Notes under the pieces: generated by a model
Told to the model about the DNA's origin: nothing
What the model saw: the letters and a program-made list of their open reading frames with translations, nothing else
Database searches by the model: none
Assembly (NCBI RefSeq): GCF_028368975.1
Contig: NZ_JAQNDM010000002.1
Coordinates: forward strand, 6,070,425-6,134,424
Direction of reading: 5' to 3'
From: Stigmatella ashevillena
GTDB taxonomy: Bacteria > Myxococcota > Myxococcia > Myxococcales > Myxococcaceae
Length of the DNA: 64,000 bases
Made by a program: the position numbers and the translations under genes
Part shown: positions 1 to 8,058 of the stretch, piece after piece
How positions within the stretch are numbered: position 1 is the first letter of the stretch
Layout: every line of letters begins with the position of its first letter

Positions 1-1216
1 TGAAGCCAGCCCAGCCCAGGGCGCCGGCTACCAACAGGAGCGCCACGGTGGCGCCGCCCACGGCGAACCGGTGCTTGCGGGCCTTCTTGCGCAGTCGGTA
101 GCCCAGGCCGGTGGGGCGTGCGCGCACGGGCTCGCCACTGACGAAGTGGTCCAGATCCTCGGCCAGGGCGCGCGCCGACGCGTAGCGGGCCGAGCGATCC
201 TTCTCCAGACATTTGAGGACGATGGCCTCCAGGTCTTGAGGAAGGCTCGGGTTGAGCGCGCGCGGAGGGCGTGGCTCCACGGCGGCGATGTTGTGGAGCA
301 CCTCCAGCCCGTGGGTACCGGGGATGGGGAACTGGCCCGTCAGCAGATGATAGAGGGTGGCGCCCAGGCTGTAGACGTCGGCGCGGCGATCCAGTTGTCC
401 GACCTCGCCGCGCGCCTGCTCCGGAGACATATAGTGGGGCGTGCCGAGCACCGCGCCCGTGGCGGTGGTGCCCTGGGCCGTCCAGTCATGGGCCAGCCCA
501 AAGTCCATCACATACGGCTTGAGGCGGCCGTCGGCGGTGCGCTCCACCAGGATGTTGGAGGGTTTGAGGTCTCGATGGATGAGACCGGCACGATGGGCGT
601 CGTGGACGCCTTCGGCCACGTCGCGGAGCACCAGCGCCTGCTGCTCCACGGTGAGGGTGCCCGCGAGCTGTCCGAGCGGCACGCCGTCGATGAACTGCAT
701 GGCGATATAGGAGCGGCCTTGGATTTCCCCCACCTCGTAGACCTGGCAGACGCGCTCGTGTTTGACGCGAGCCTGGGCCTGGGCCTCGGACAGCAGGCGG
801 CGGACGATCCCGGCATCGTCCCCTTTGACGAACTTGAGAGCGATGTCGCGGCGCAGGCGCGGGTCATAGGCCAGGAAGACCTGGCCCATGCCGCCCTGCC
901 CCAGGAAGCGCAGGCCCTGGTAGCGCTCCCAGCCAGGGAAGGGGAAGGGCGGGACGGCGGGGCTGTGGCTCTTCGGGGGGGAGGTGGGTTCAAGCGTTGG
1001 GGCTCCCGAGGAGGGTGAGGTCCCGGCCGCAGGGCCTTGCTGCGACGGCCGCAGGGCCGCGAGTGTCTGATCCGAGATCTGGCCTCGCTCATGGAGCAGT
1101 GTCAGAGGGCCTCGGCCCAGGCGGCGCGCCTCCTCGCCCAATGTGGCGGCTTCCTGCCGGGAGACGAGGCCTTCGGCCACCGCGATGCGCAGCTCCTCTT
1201 CGTGAGGGTCATGCAT
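1..1216 (-). CDS. Hanks-type Ser/Thr protein kinase, 3' end outside window
   Basis: Transmembrane Ser/Thr kinase; 405 codons are visible and the frame runs off the left edge inside a membrane helix. Order: a short helical N-terminal segment, a Pro/Ser linker, then a complete kinase domain with the Gly-loop GQGGMG, the catalytic HRDLKPSN, the MDFG and the SPEQ activation-segment motif, followed by a basic stretch and the start of a hydrophobic helix. The extracellular or TPR part lies outside the window. The start ATG is preceded by an AGGAGG-type site and begins 20 nt after the stop of the Cys-rich mini-gene, so the two are probably co-transcribed. It is closely similar, also at nucleotide level, to the kinase at 52341-55994. 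Substrate unknown. Confidence 0.9.
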   Translation of the reverse strand, partial: MHDPHEEELRIAVAEGLVSRQEAATLGEEARRLGRGPLTLLHERGQISDQTLAALRPSQQGPAAGTSPSSGAPTLEPTSPPKSHSPAVPPFPFPGWERYQGLRFLGQGGMGQVFLAYDPRLRRDIALKFVKGDDAGIVRRLLSEAQAQARVKHERVCQVYEVGEIQGRSYIAMQFIDGVPLGQLAGTLTVEQQALVLRDVAEGVHDAHRAGLIHRDLKPSNILVERTADGRLKPYVMDFGLAHDWTAQGTTATGAVLGTPHYMSPEQARGEVGQLDRRADVYSLGATLYHLLTGQFPIPGTHGLEVLHNIAAVEPRPPRALNPSLPQDLEAIVLKCLEKDRSARYASARALAEDLDHFVSGEPVRARPTGLGYRLRKKARKHRFAVGGATVALLLVAGALGWAGF

Positions 1217-1236
1217 GCTGTCTCCCCCCTCCTGTC

Positions 1237-1371
1237 TTATGTACGAATAGTGCAAATGTTGCAGAAAATGAAACAGATGTCACAGATGTCAACGGGCTCC
1301 TTGTCCTTGGCATTTGCCTTCACCAGCGCGTCGATGAGCTGATTGGCCTGCTTCGAGCGGGTCTTCTTCAT
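1237..1371 (-). CDS. 44-residue Cys-rich peptide, unknown function
   Basis: Short gene not matching any family I know. The ATG follows a GGAGG site with a 6-nt spacer, and a good promoter lies 33 nt upstream, so it looks real despite its size. Residues 1-27 are polar and lysine-rich (a leader-like helix with NQLIDALVKA); residues 28-44 hold four cysteines in two CxxC pairs, CDICFIFCNIC, then TIRT and the stop. This leader-plus-Cys-core layout recalls ribosomal peptide precursors or a small metal/Fe-S ligand, but no modifying enzyme is visible. The kinase gene starts 20 nt downstream, suggesting that the peptide is made with, and perhaps acts on or is phosphorylated by, that kinase. Function is inference only. 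Confidence 0.6.
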   Translation of the reverse strand: MKKTRSKQANQLIDALVKANAKDKEPVDICDICFIFCNICTIRT

Positions 1372-1403
1372 GGGAAACCTCCACAGGGTAAAAGAGACGG
1401 AAA

Positions 1404-1433
1404 ATCATACGCCGAAGAAGCGCCCATTGTCGG
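1404..1433 (-). promoter_or_regulatory. Sigma70-type promoter of mini-peptide/kinase unit
   Basis: On the minus strand a -10 box TATGAT (1404-1409) is preceded at 18 bp by CCGACA (1428-1433), a 4/6 match to TTGACA. Transcription would start near 1397, giving a leader of about 26 nt that contains the GGAGG site of the mini-gene. Confidence 0.45.
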
Positions 1434-1546
1434 TGGTTTCCACTTCGGAACAGTCACGCGAGAAGGAGCAGGACGGCACGACCCTACGCACGCCGAGAGG
1501 GTATGAGCCTCCGTCCGCCAGTCGCTTGGCGCAAAGGAGGCGTTCC

Positions 1547-3646
1547 ATGGATTGTCACTCGCAGCGAGTTCTGTTGAGGAAGCTGTTTGGCTTTTCCACC
1601 TTGTTCTTGGCAGCCGCGTGCGGGTCCGGGGCAGTGTCCGAGTCACCCGGGCTGCAAGCCCAGAGCGCGGCGCTCGTCGCTGGCGAGCCGCTCGTGAGTG
1701 CGTCGAGCGGCCGTTGCCTCGATGTGGCACAAGAGAGCCGCACGCCCGGCACAGGGTTGCAGATTTACAGCTGCCACGGCCGCATCAACCAGGCCTTCAC
1801 CTTCACCGCCGCGGGCGAGCTGCGCACCTACGACAACACGCTGTGCGTGGACACGGCCTCGGGGCAGACGGCCCAGGGGACGCGCGCCGTCATCGCCACG
1901 TGCACGGGCTTGCCGGCGCAGCAGTGGGTCTTCAACGCGAACGGTGCCGTGGTTCACACGGCGAGCGGCCTGTGCCTGGACGTGGAGGGCGGGAAGACCG
2001 TGGACGGGACGCCCGTCATCGTCTGGGCCTGCAACGGACAGACGAACCAGAAGTGGTCCCGTCCCGCGGTCTTGGACACGCAAGCGCCCACGCCGCCGAG
2101 CAACCTCGTGACGAGCAACCTCACCTGCAACTCGGTGACGCTGAGCTGGACGGGCTCGACGGACGACGTGGGCGTCGCCTTCTATGACGTGTACCACGAC
2201 GGTCAGCAGATGAAGTCCGTGGACGGCAGCACGCGCTCGACGTCGCTCACGGTGGTGCCGGGCGCCACCTGGGGCTTGTACGTGAACGCGCGCGACGCCG
2301 CGGGCAACGTCTCGCAGGCCAGCCCCACGCTGTCATTGACGCCGCCGCAGTGCCAGGTGGACACCACGCCCCCGACGGCACCGACACAGCTTGTGGGCAG
2401 TGCGTCCGGAACGAGCGTGACGTTGAGCTGGAACGCCTCGACGGACAACGTGGGCGTCACTGGCTACGACGTGCTCCGCAATGGCGCCAAGGTTGGAACC
2501 GCGACGGGCACCACGTTCGCGGACAGCGGGCTCGCGGCGAGCACCGCATACACCTATGCGGTCGTGGCGCGAGATGGCCAGGGCAACCTCTCCACCGCGA
2601 GCAACGCGCTCACGCTCACCACGGGCGCGGCCTGCACGAACCCCATCTGCTCGGTGACGCAGGTCGCGACGGACACGGACATCCCGTGGGGGCTCGTGCC
2701 GCTCGCGGACGGGACGGTGCTCTACAGCCGCCGGGACGCGCAGGACATCGTGCGCTTGAATCCCGCGACGGGCGTGAAGACGACGCTCGGCACGGTGCCC
2801 AACGTGCAGAGCACGGACGGAGAGGGCGGCCTGCTCGGGCTCGCCGTCGCGCCGACGTTCAACACGGACCGCTGGCTGTACATCATGCACACGTCGCCCA
2901 CGGACAACCGCATCGTGCGCATTCAGGTCACGGCAGGCTTCACGTTGGATCTCGCGAGCGAGCAGGTGTTGGTGCAGGGGTTGTTGCGCAACAAGTTCCA
3001 CAACGGCGGACGCCTGCGGTGGGGCCCGGACGGCAAGCTGTACGCGAGCACCGGTGACGCGCAGAATGGCGCCAACGCACAGAACACCTCGAACCTCGCG
3101 GGCAAGGTGCTTCGCATCAACCCGGACGGCACCATCCCCAGCGACAACCCGTTCGGGAATTTCGTCTGGAGCTATGGCCACCGCAATCCGCAGGGGCTGG
3201 CCTTCGACTCGAGCGGCCAGCTTTGGGAGCAGGAGTTCGGAAACTCGGTCATGGACGAGACCAACCTCATCGTGAAGGGCGGCAACTACGGTTGGCCCAA
3301 TTGCGAGGGCACGGTCTCGCAAGGCGGAAGCGGTTGCGCGACGCCGGGCTACCTCGCGCCCAAGCAGACGTATTCCACGGCCGAGGGTTCGTGCAGTGGA
3401 ATCGCTGTCGTGCGTGACGTGCTTTACGTGGCGTGCCAGCGCGGCACTCGGCTGTACCGAGAGGTCATCTCGGGCTCGAGCCTCACCAACGTGACGCCGT
3501 ACTTCGTTGGAACGTACGGACGGCTGCGCACGGTCGAGCCGTCCGTGGACGGGAATCTCTGGCTCACCACGAGCAACTCGGGAGACAAGGACAGTATCCC
3601 CAACAACAGCAACGAGAAGATCTTCCGCGTGCTGCTCGGCAATTGA
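1547..3646 (+). CDS. Secreted RicinB-FN3-FN3-PQQ sugar dehydrogenase
   Basis: A 699-residue exported protein. The ATG at 1547 is chosen because an AAAGGAGG site sits 6 nt before it and a signal peptide with a lipobox-like LAAAC (Cys25) follows at once. Domains: ricin-B lectin (about 45-170, with QxW motif QQW), two fibronectin type III repeats (about 178-268 and 275-358), then a glucose/sorbosone dehydrogenase beta-propeller (about 365-699) with GGRLRWGPDGKLY, STGD, HRNPQG and NYGWP. Family members oxidise aldose sugars with PQQ at the cell surface; the lectin and FN3 parts would bind glycans. Single gene, divergent from the mini-peptide unit. The exact sugar is unknown. Confidence 0.88.
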   Translation: MDCHSQRVLLRKLFGFSTLFLAAACGSGAVSESPGLQAQSAALVAGEPLVSASSGRCLDVAQESRTPGTGLQIYSCHGRINQAFTFTAAGELRTYDNTLCVDTASGQTAQGTRAVIATCTGLPAQQWVFNANGAVVHTASGLCLDVEGGKTVDGTPVIVWACNGQTNQKWSRPAVLDTQAPTPPSNLVTSNLTCNSVTLSWTGSTDDVGVAFYDVYHDGQQMKSVDGSTRSTSLTVVPGATWGLYVNARDAAGNVSQASPTLSLTPPQCQVDTTPPTAPTQLVGSASGTSVTLSWNASTDNVGVTGYDVLRNGAKVGTATGTTFADSGLAASTAYTYAVVARDGQGNLSTASNALTLTTGAACTNPICSVTQVATDTDIPWGLVPLADGTVLYSRRDAQDIVRLNPATGVKTTLGTVPNVQSTDGEGGLLGLAVAPTFNTDRWLYIMHTSPTDNRIVRIQVTAGFTLDLASEQVLVQGLLRNKFHNGGRLRWGPDGKLYASTGDAQNGANAQNTSNLAGKVLRINPDGTIPSDNPFGNFVWSYGHRNPQGLAFDSSGQLWEQEFGNSVMDETNLIVKGGNYGWPNCEGTVSQGGSGCATPGYLAPKQTYSTAEGSCSGIAVVRDVLYVACQRGTRLYREVISGSSLTNVTPYFVGTYGRLRTVEPSVDGNLWLTTSNSGDKDSIPNNSNEKIFRVLLGN

Positions 3647-3698
3647 GCCGCACGTGCGGAGTGGGGCGGGCGGCGACGTAAAGCGCGGACGCTGCTGT

Positions 3699-3723
3699 GG
3701 AGGAGGGGAATCCCCCCTCCTCC
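3699..3723. terminator. Bidirectional hairpin between convergent genes
   Basis: Perfect 10-bp inverted repeat GGAGGAGGGG / CCCCTCCTCC with a 5-nt loop in the 138-bp gap between the dehydrogenase and the Ala/Gly-rich gene. No U-run follows, but position and stability fit a terminator serving both strands. Confidence 0.65.
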
Positions 3724-3784
3724 CCCCCCATGCGCCGCGCTCGGCAGGCACATGGCGATTGCCTCACCGAATCGGTCGGTGTGT

Positions 3785-4936
3785 CTACCAGCCGGTCGCC
3801 CTCGAGAAGAACTTCTCGAACCCGGACTTCTCGGGCTCCACCACGCCCGTAGAGGAGCCGACGCCCGCCGCTGAGGCCAGGCTGGTGCGCAGGCCCGAGG
3901 CAATGCCGGGCTGCATGTGGTGGCGCAGATCCAGCGCGACGTCGGTCTTGAAGTGGGTGCCCACGCCCATGGCGGCGTTGACGTCCGCGGAGTGCTTGAG
4001 GAAGCCGTTCTCCAGCCCGAGCTTCCCGCCTGCCTGGGCCGCCACGCCCGCCACCGCGCCCGCGGTGGCAGAGCCGTGCAGTCGGCCCAGATGTCCGCCC
4101 ACCGTGCCGTACGCTCCCGCAGTGGCGCTCGCGCCCACCTGGCCCGAGAGCATCGCCGTGGCCGTCCGCGGATCCAACGAAGCCACTCCTTCGGCATAGG
4201 CGCCGGCCGAGGCCTTGGCCTCGCCCTTGAGGTAGGCGCCCGCGTGCCGGTTGAAGTCATGGCTGACGCTGCCCGTCACGCCCACGCCCGTCTCCGCCTT
4301 GCCCGTCAGCGCGGCCGTGTACGCGTGGTTCTTCGTATCGGCCGAGATGCCCGCCTGCGCGTTCGCCCGGAAGGCATTGGCCTCGGCGGTGAACTGGCCG
4401 CTGGTGACGCCCAGCCGCCCCGCGTGAGCCTTCTGCACTTCGTAAGAAGCCTGCGGCCCGTTGATCTGGGCCTGCGCCGAGTGGTGAAACACGCCTCCGC
4501 CGTTGTGGTGGGTGGTGGACGCCTGCATCGAGCCCAGCTGGGCGTTCACCGTGCCGCCAAAGACATCCTTCTGATAGGGATTGCCCGGCTTGTCGATGAG
4601 CATGTTCTGCGTGGCGTTCGGGGGCGCCGTCAGCTTGTTGTCGCCGCCCGATGGCATCAGGTTCCCGGCCTCGCCCGTGGTCTTCTCGAAGGGGGTGTAC
4701 GCGGGGGCGCCCGAGAGCTGGCCCGGGTGCTTCAACGGAGTGGCCTGCGGGGCCGCCGCGGTGTTCGTCGCGGCCGGAGAGGACACGCCGGGCTTGGGGG
4801 TGGGCTTGGTGGCCAGCGGCGAGGTCGCCGAGGGCGGCAGCGTGGAGGCACGCGAGGGAGCCTGAGGACGGGACGCGGAGGGAGTGGGCAGGGTCGCGGA
4901 GCGGTGGGGCAGCTTGGATCCGAACGAGGTCTTCAT
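3785..4936 (-). CDS. Ala/Gly-rich hypothetical protein
   Basis: A 383-residue protein of unknown function, without signal peptide or clear membrane segment. Residues 1-90 are a disordered Pro/Ala/Thr/Ser-rich linker. From about 115 on, short Ala/Gly-rich segments recur with conserved spacing (ASAGAYAEG, ASATAGAYGTVGG, GSATAGAVAG, AQAGGKLG), alternating with His/Tyr patches, which suggests a repetitive beta-fold or a glycine-zipper core. The C-terminus (EKSGFEKFFSRATGW) is amphipathic. A GGGAG site lies 6 nt before the ATG. It is monocistronic and faces the kinase gene at 5257 across a 320-bp regulatory region. The architecture resembles myxobacterial secreted or polymorphic-toxin-like proteins, but nothing identifies an activity. 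Confidence 0.7.
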   Translation of the reverse strand: MKTSFGSKLPHRSATLPTPSASRPQAPSRASTLPPSATSPLATKPTPKPGVSSPAATNTAAAPQATPLKHPGQLSGAPAYTPFEKTTGEAGNLMPSGGDNKLTAPPNATQNMLIDKPGNPYQKDVFGGTVNAQLGSMQASTTHHNGGGVFHHSAQAQINGPQASYEVQKAHAGRLGVTSGQFTAEANAFRANAQAGISADTKNHAYTAALTGKAETGVGVTGSVSHDFNRHAGAYLKGEAKASAGAYAEGVASLDPRTATAMLSGQVGASATAGAYGTVGGHLGRLHGSATAGAVAGVAAQAGGKLGLENGFLKHSADVNAAMGVGTHFKTDVALDLRHHMQPGIASGLRTSLASAAGVGSSTGVVEPEKSGFEKFFSRATGW

Positions 4937-5074
4937 GGTGGGCTCTCCCGGCGTTGGTGCGGAAAGGTGATGTCTTGTCTCTGTGCACCTGACATGCCAT
5001 GCCGGTGTCGCACCTTTGGCGAGAGCGGGCTGACGGATTTCAATGGGTTACGGGAGAGAGGTGCGGGGGAAGCG

Positions 5075-5088
5075 GTGACGGCGCTCAC
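5075..5088. promoter_or_regulatory. CRP/FNR-like palindrome, site 1
   Basis: GTGA-N6-TCAC, extended to GGTGACGGCGCTCACC. It matches the core of the CRP-family consensus TGTGA-N6-TCACA and lies 21 bp from an identical-format site. Confidence 0.5.
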
Positions 5089-5095
5089 CAGCCCC

Positions 5096-5109
5096 GTGAC
5101 AGTTGTCAC
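5096..5109. promoter_or_regulatory. CRP/FNR-like palindrome, site 2
   Basis: GTGACAGTTGTCAC, again GTGA-N6-TCAC and with perfect 6-2-6 symmetry. It starts 21 bp (two helical turns) after site 1, so two dimers could bind the same DNA face 150-180 bp upstream of the kinase start. Confidence 0.55.
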
Positions 5110-5256
5110 CACCCGCAGGCTCGGCCCGGCCTGGAACTTCCGAGCAACCCGCGATTCCCTGACTCATTGAGTATTCCGGGAGTCTTTGGCAGGATGGGTC
5201 ATTCGTGACACACAGCCGGAGGGGGGATTCCTTCGAGGCCTCCGGGGAAGACGCGA

Positions 5257-8013
5257 ATGAGCGACAGGACTCGGGAGGACAAGAAGCGAAGTCCATCGGC
5301 TCCCTCGCCGGATGATCAGGACACCCAGGTCATTCCTCCTCTCTCGCCACCTGTTCCCTGGGACGCCTCCCCCGGGCGGGCCATGAGTTCTCCTCCGGTC
5401 GCGGAGAATCCAGACGCGCAGGTCTTCGAGAAGACGACGACGAGCCCGAGCCTCTGGCGGCCTCCCCGAGATGTGCCCCTCCCGGGGCGCACCGTGGCTG
5501 GCCGTTACACGGTGCTGGACCGGCTCGGCGAGGGCGGGATGAGCGTGGTGCTGGCCGCCTATGACGTGCGGTTGGACCGGCGCGTGGCCCTCAAGCTGTT
5601 GAACCCGCGGCCGGGAACCGCCCAGGAGCGCTCGGAGCTGCGCATGGTGCGCGAGGCCCAGGCCATGGCCCGCCTCAACCATCCGCACGTGGTGGCCGTC
5701 TACGACTCGGGCACGCTGGAGGACGGCTCACTCTTCATCGCCATGGAGTACGTGGAAGGGCAGACGCTGCGCCAGTGGCACGCGGAGAAGCCCCGTGGTT
5801 GGCGCGAGGTGCTGGAGGTGTTCCTGGCCGCCGGGCGGGGGCTGGCCGCGGCGCACCAGGCGGGCCTCGTGCACCGGGACTTCAAGCCCGACAACGTGCT
5901 GGTGGGCCGGGATGGGCGTGTCCGGGTGACGGACTTTGGCGTGGCGCGCACGGAGTCTTCGTTCGAGGGGCCCGTGCTGGCCCTGCCCATGCCGCTGCCC
6001 CCGGGCGCCTGGGACACCTCGCTCACCCAGCCGGGTTTCGTGGTGGGCACGCCGAGGTACCTGGCCCCCGAGCTGCTCCAGGGCGCCTCGGCGGACGCGC
6101 GCAGTGACCTGTTCTCCTTCTGCGTCGCCCTCTACGAGGCCCTGTGTGGCCCCCCGGCCTTCGCGGGGAGCACGGACCGCGAGCGCACCCTGGCCCGCAT
6201 TGAAGGGCGCATCACGCCGCCTCCGCCCCAGTTGCCGGGCTGGCTCATGCGGGCAGTGCTCCAGGGGTTGTCTCCCAAGCCCGTGCAGCGTCCTGCCTCC
6301 ATGCCCGTGCTGCTCAAGGCACTGGCGGAGGATCCCGCTCTTCGGCGCGGCGTCTGGATTCGCGGAGGGCTGGTGGCCTCGGTGGGCGTGGGGCTGGCGG
6401 CGCTGGCTGCCTGGGGTTGGTGGGGACAGCAGGAGCGCGGGCCCCAGTGTTCCCAGATGCCAGGCCGGTTGGCCGGTGTCTGGGATGGCGCCGTCCAGCA
6501 ACGGATCCGTCAGGCCCTGGAGGGCACGGGGTTGCCCTATGCGCCTGCCACCGCGGATCGCGTCTCGACGGCGCTGGAGGGCTACGCGAGAACGTGGGGG
6601 CGGATGCGCGTGGAGGCCTGCGAGGCGGCGCGTGGACAGGCGCGGGAGTCCCGGGGCCTGGCGGTGTCGCAGGAGTATTGTCTGGAGCGGCGGCGCAGCC
6701 AGCTTCGCGCCGTCACCGAGTTGCTGGGGCGAGGTCCGGATCCCGAACTCGTGCCTCGCGCGGTGGAAGCTGCCCAGGCCTTGCCGCCCCTGGAGTACTG
6801 CGCGGACGCCCAGGCGTTGATGGCGGCGGTGCCCCCTCCGGAGGATCCGCGCGTGCGTGCCCAGGCCGATGCGCTTCATGCGGAGGTGGACCGGCTGGAG
6901 ACGCTGTATGAGGCGGGCAAGTACGCGGAGGGTCTGGCGCTCGGTGAGCAGTTGTTACCGAAGGTGCGGCAGGTCGCCTACGCGCCCTTGCACGCGCGGA
7001 CCCTGTACCACTTCGCCCAGAACCTGGAGGGAGCTGGGGAGTTCAACCGGGCCGAGGCGCTGGCGCGTGAGGCCATCCCCCTGGCCGCGGAGGGACGGGA
7101 TGATGCCCTGACGGCGCGCTCCTGGGGGCTGCTGGTGCTTCTCGTGAGCAACCGGCAGGGGCGCCATGACGAGGCGAAGGGGCTGCAACTCATCACGGCC
7201 GCCGCGGCGGCGCGGACCGAGGATGTGCTGGCGCGCGCCGAGGCTCTCAACGCGCTGGGCATGCTGTTCAACGGTCAGGAGCAGTACAGCGAGGCGCGCG
7301 GGAGCTTCGAGCGGGCGCGGGTGCTCTGGGAGAAGGTGCGAGGCCCGAAGCATCCCTATGTGGCGGGGTTCCGCAGCAACCTGGGCATCGCGCTGTTTCT
7401 CCAAGGGCGGTACGAGGAGGCGCGGCAACAGTCGGCCGAGGCGCAGGCGGTCTGGGAAGAAGTCCTGGGACCCGAGCACCCGTACCTCATCCATGCGCTC
7501 ATCAGCCAGGGGGCATCGCTCTGGCGGCTGGGAAGGCTCCCGGAGGCGATGGCCCTGCTGGAGCGGGCTCAGTCGCTGATTGAAAAGGCCATGGGGCCCG
7601 AGCATCCCTTTTTGACCGAGCCCCTGAGTCTGCTGGGGTTCGTGTTGACGGACATGGGCCGTTACCCGGAGGCGCGGCAGCGGTTGCGGCAATCCCTGGC
7701 CCTGGTGGAGAAGGTGATGGGCCCGGAGCATTTCGGGGTGGCGGATCCGCTGCTGGGGTTGGCCCACCTCCACCGGCTCCACGGGGCGTCCGCCGAGGCC
7801 CTGCCCTTGCTGGAGCGGGCCCTGGAGCGCGCTCAGGGCTCCACCCGCGCCGAGGTGCAGTTCGAGATGGCCCAGACACTTTGGGAGTTCCAAGCACGAC
7901 GTCCGCGCGCCCGCGAGCTGGCCGCCCAGGCCCATGCGTACTGGCAGCGATTGGAACACCCGAAGAGCGCGCAGGCCCAGCAATGGCTGTCGAGTCATTC
8001 CCTGTCGCGATGA
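5257..8013 (+). CDS. Ser/Thr protein kinase with TPR receptor part
   Basis: 918 residues. A Pro-rich N-terminus (1-75) precedes a kinase domain (about 84-357): Gly-loop GEGGMS, Lys113 in ALKLL, HRDFKPDN at 206-213, DFG at 226-228. A single transmembrane helix lies at about 371-389. The outer part has a Cys-containing helical region, then kinesin-light-chain-like TPRs (about 540-910), each repeat carrying the recurring MGPEHP-type motif. The HRDFKP variant of HRDLKP is common in myxobacterial kinases and should be active. Monocistronic; the convergent neighbour ends 45 bp away. The tandem CRP-like palindromes upstream suggest cAMP or redox control. Partners are unknown. Confidence 0.9.
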   Translation: MSDRTREDKKRSPSAPSPDDQDTQVIPPLSPPVPWDASPGRAMSSPPVAENPDAQVFEKTTTSPSLWRPPRDVPLPGRTVAGRYTVLDRLGEGGMSVVLAAYDVRLDRRVALKLLNPRPGTAQERSELRMVREAQAMARLNHPHVVAVYDSGTLEDGSLFIAMEYVEGQTLRQWHAEKPRGWREVLEVFLAAGRGLAAAHQAGLVHRDFKPDNVLVGRDGRVRVTDFGVARTESSFEGPVLALPMPLPPGAWDTSLTQPGFVVGTPRYLAPELLQGASADARSDLFSFCVALYEALCGPPAFAGSTDRERTLARIEGRITPPPPQLPGWLMRAVLQGLSPKPVQRPASMPVLLKALAEDPALRRGVWIRGGLVASVGVGLAALAAWGWWGQQERGPQCSQMPGRLAGVWDGAVQQRIRQALEGTGLPYAPATADRVSTALEGYARTWGRMRVEACEAARGQARESRGLAVSQEYCLERRRSQLRAVTELLGRGPDPELVPRAVEAAQALPPLEYCADAQALMAAVPPPEDPRVRAQADALHAEVDRLETLYEAGKYAEGLALGEQLLPKVRQVAYAPLHARTLYHFAQNLEGAGEFNRAEALAREAIPLAAEGRDDALTARSWGLLVLLVSNRQGRHDEAKGLQLITAAAAARTEDVLARAEALNALGMLFNGQEQYSEARGSFERARVLWEKVRGPKHPYVAGFRSNLGIALFLQGRYEEARQQSAEAQAVWEEVLGPEHPYLIHALISQGASLWRLGRLPEAMALLERAQSLIEKAMGPEHPFLTEPLSLLGFVLTDMGRYPEARQRLRQSLALVEKVMGPEHFGVADPLLGLAHLHRLHGASAEALPLLERALERAQGSTRAEVQFEMAQTLWEFQARRPRARELAAQAHAYWQRLEHPKSAQAQQWLSSHSLSR

Positions 8014-8058
8014 TGGCGTGTGCCGCGCCTCCTGCGCCGCCACCGCCCAGGCCCTTGC

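Larger units (their letters stand above)
4937..5256. other. Divergent regulatory region
   Basis: 320 bp between the Ala/Gly-rich gene (minus) and the kinase (plus). It holds two CRP-like palindromes (5075-5088 and 5096-5109), listed separately. No plausible small gene was seen. Confidence 0.6.
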
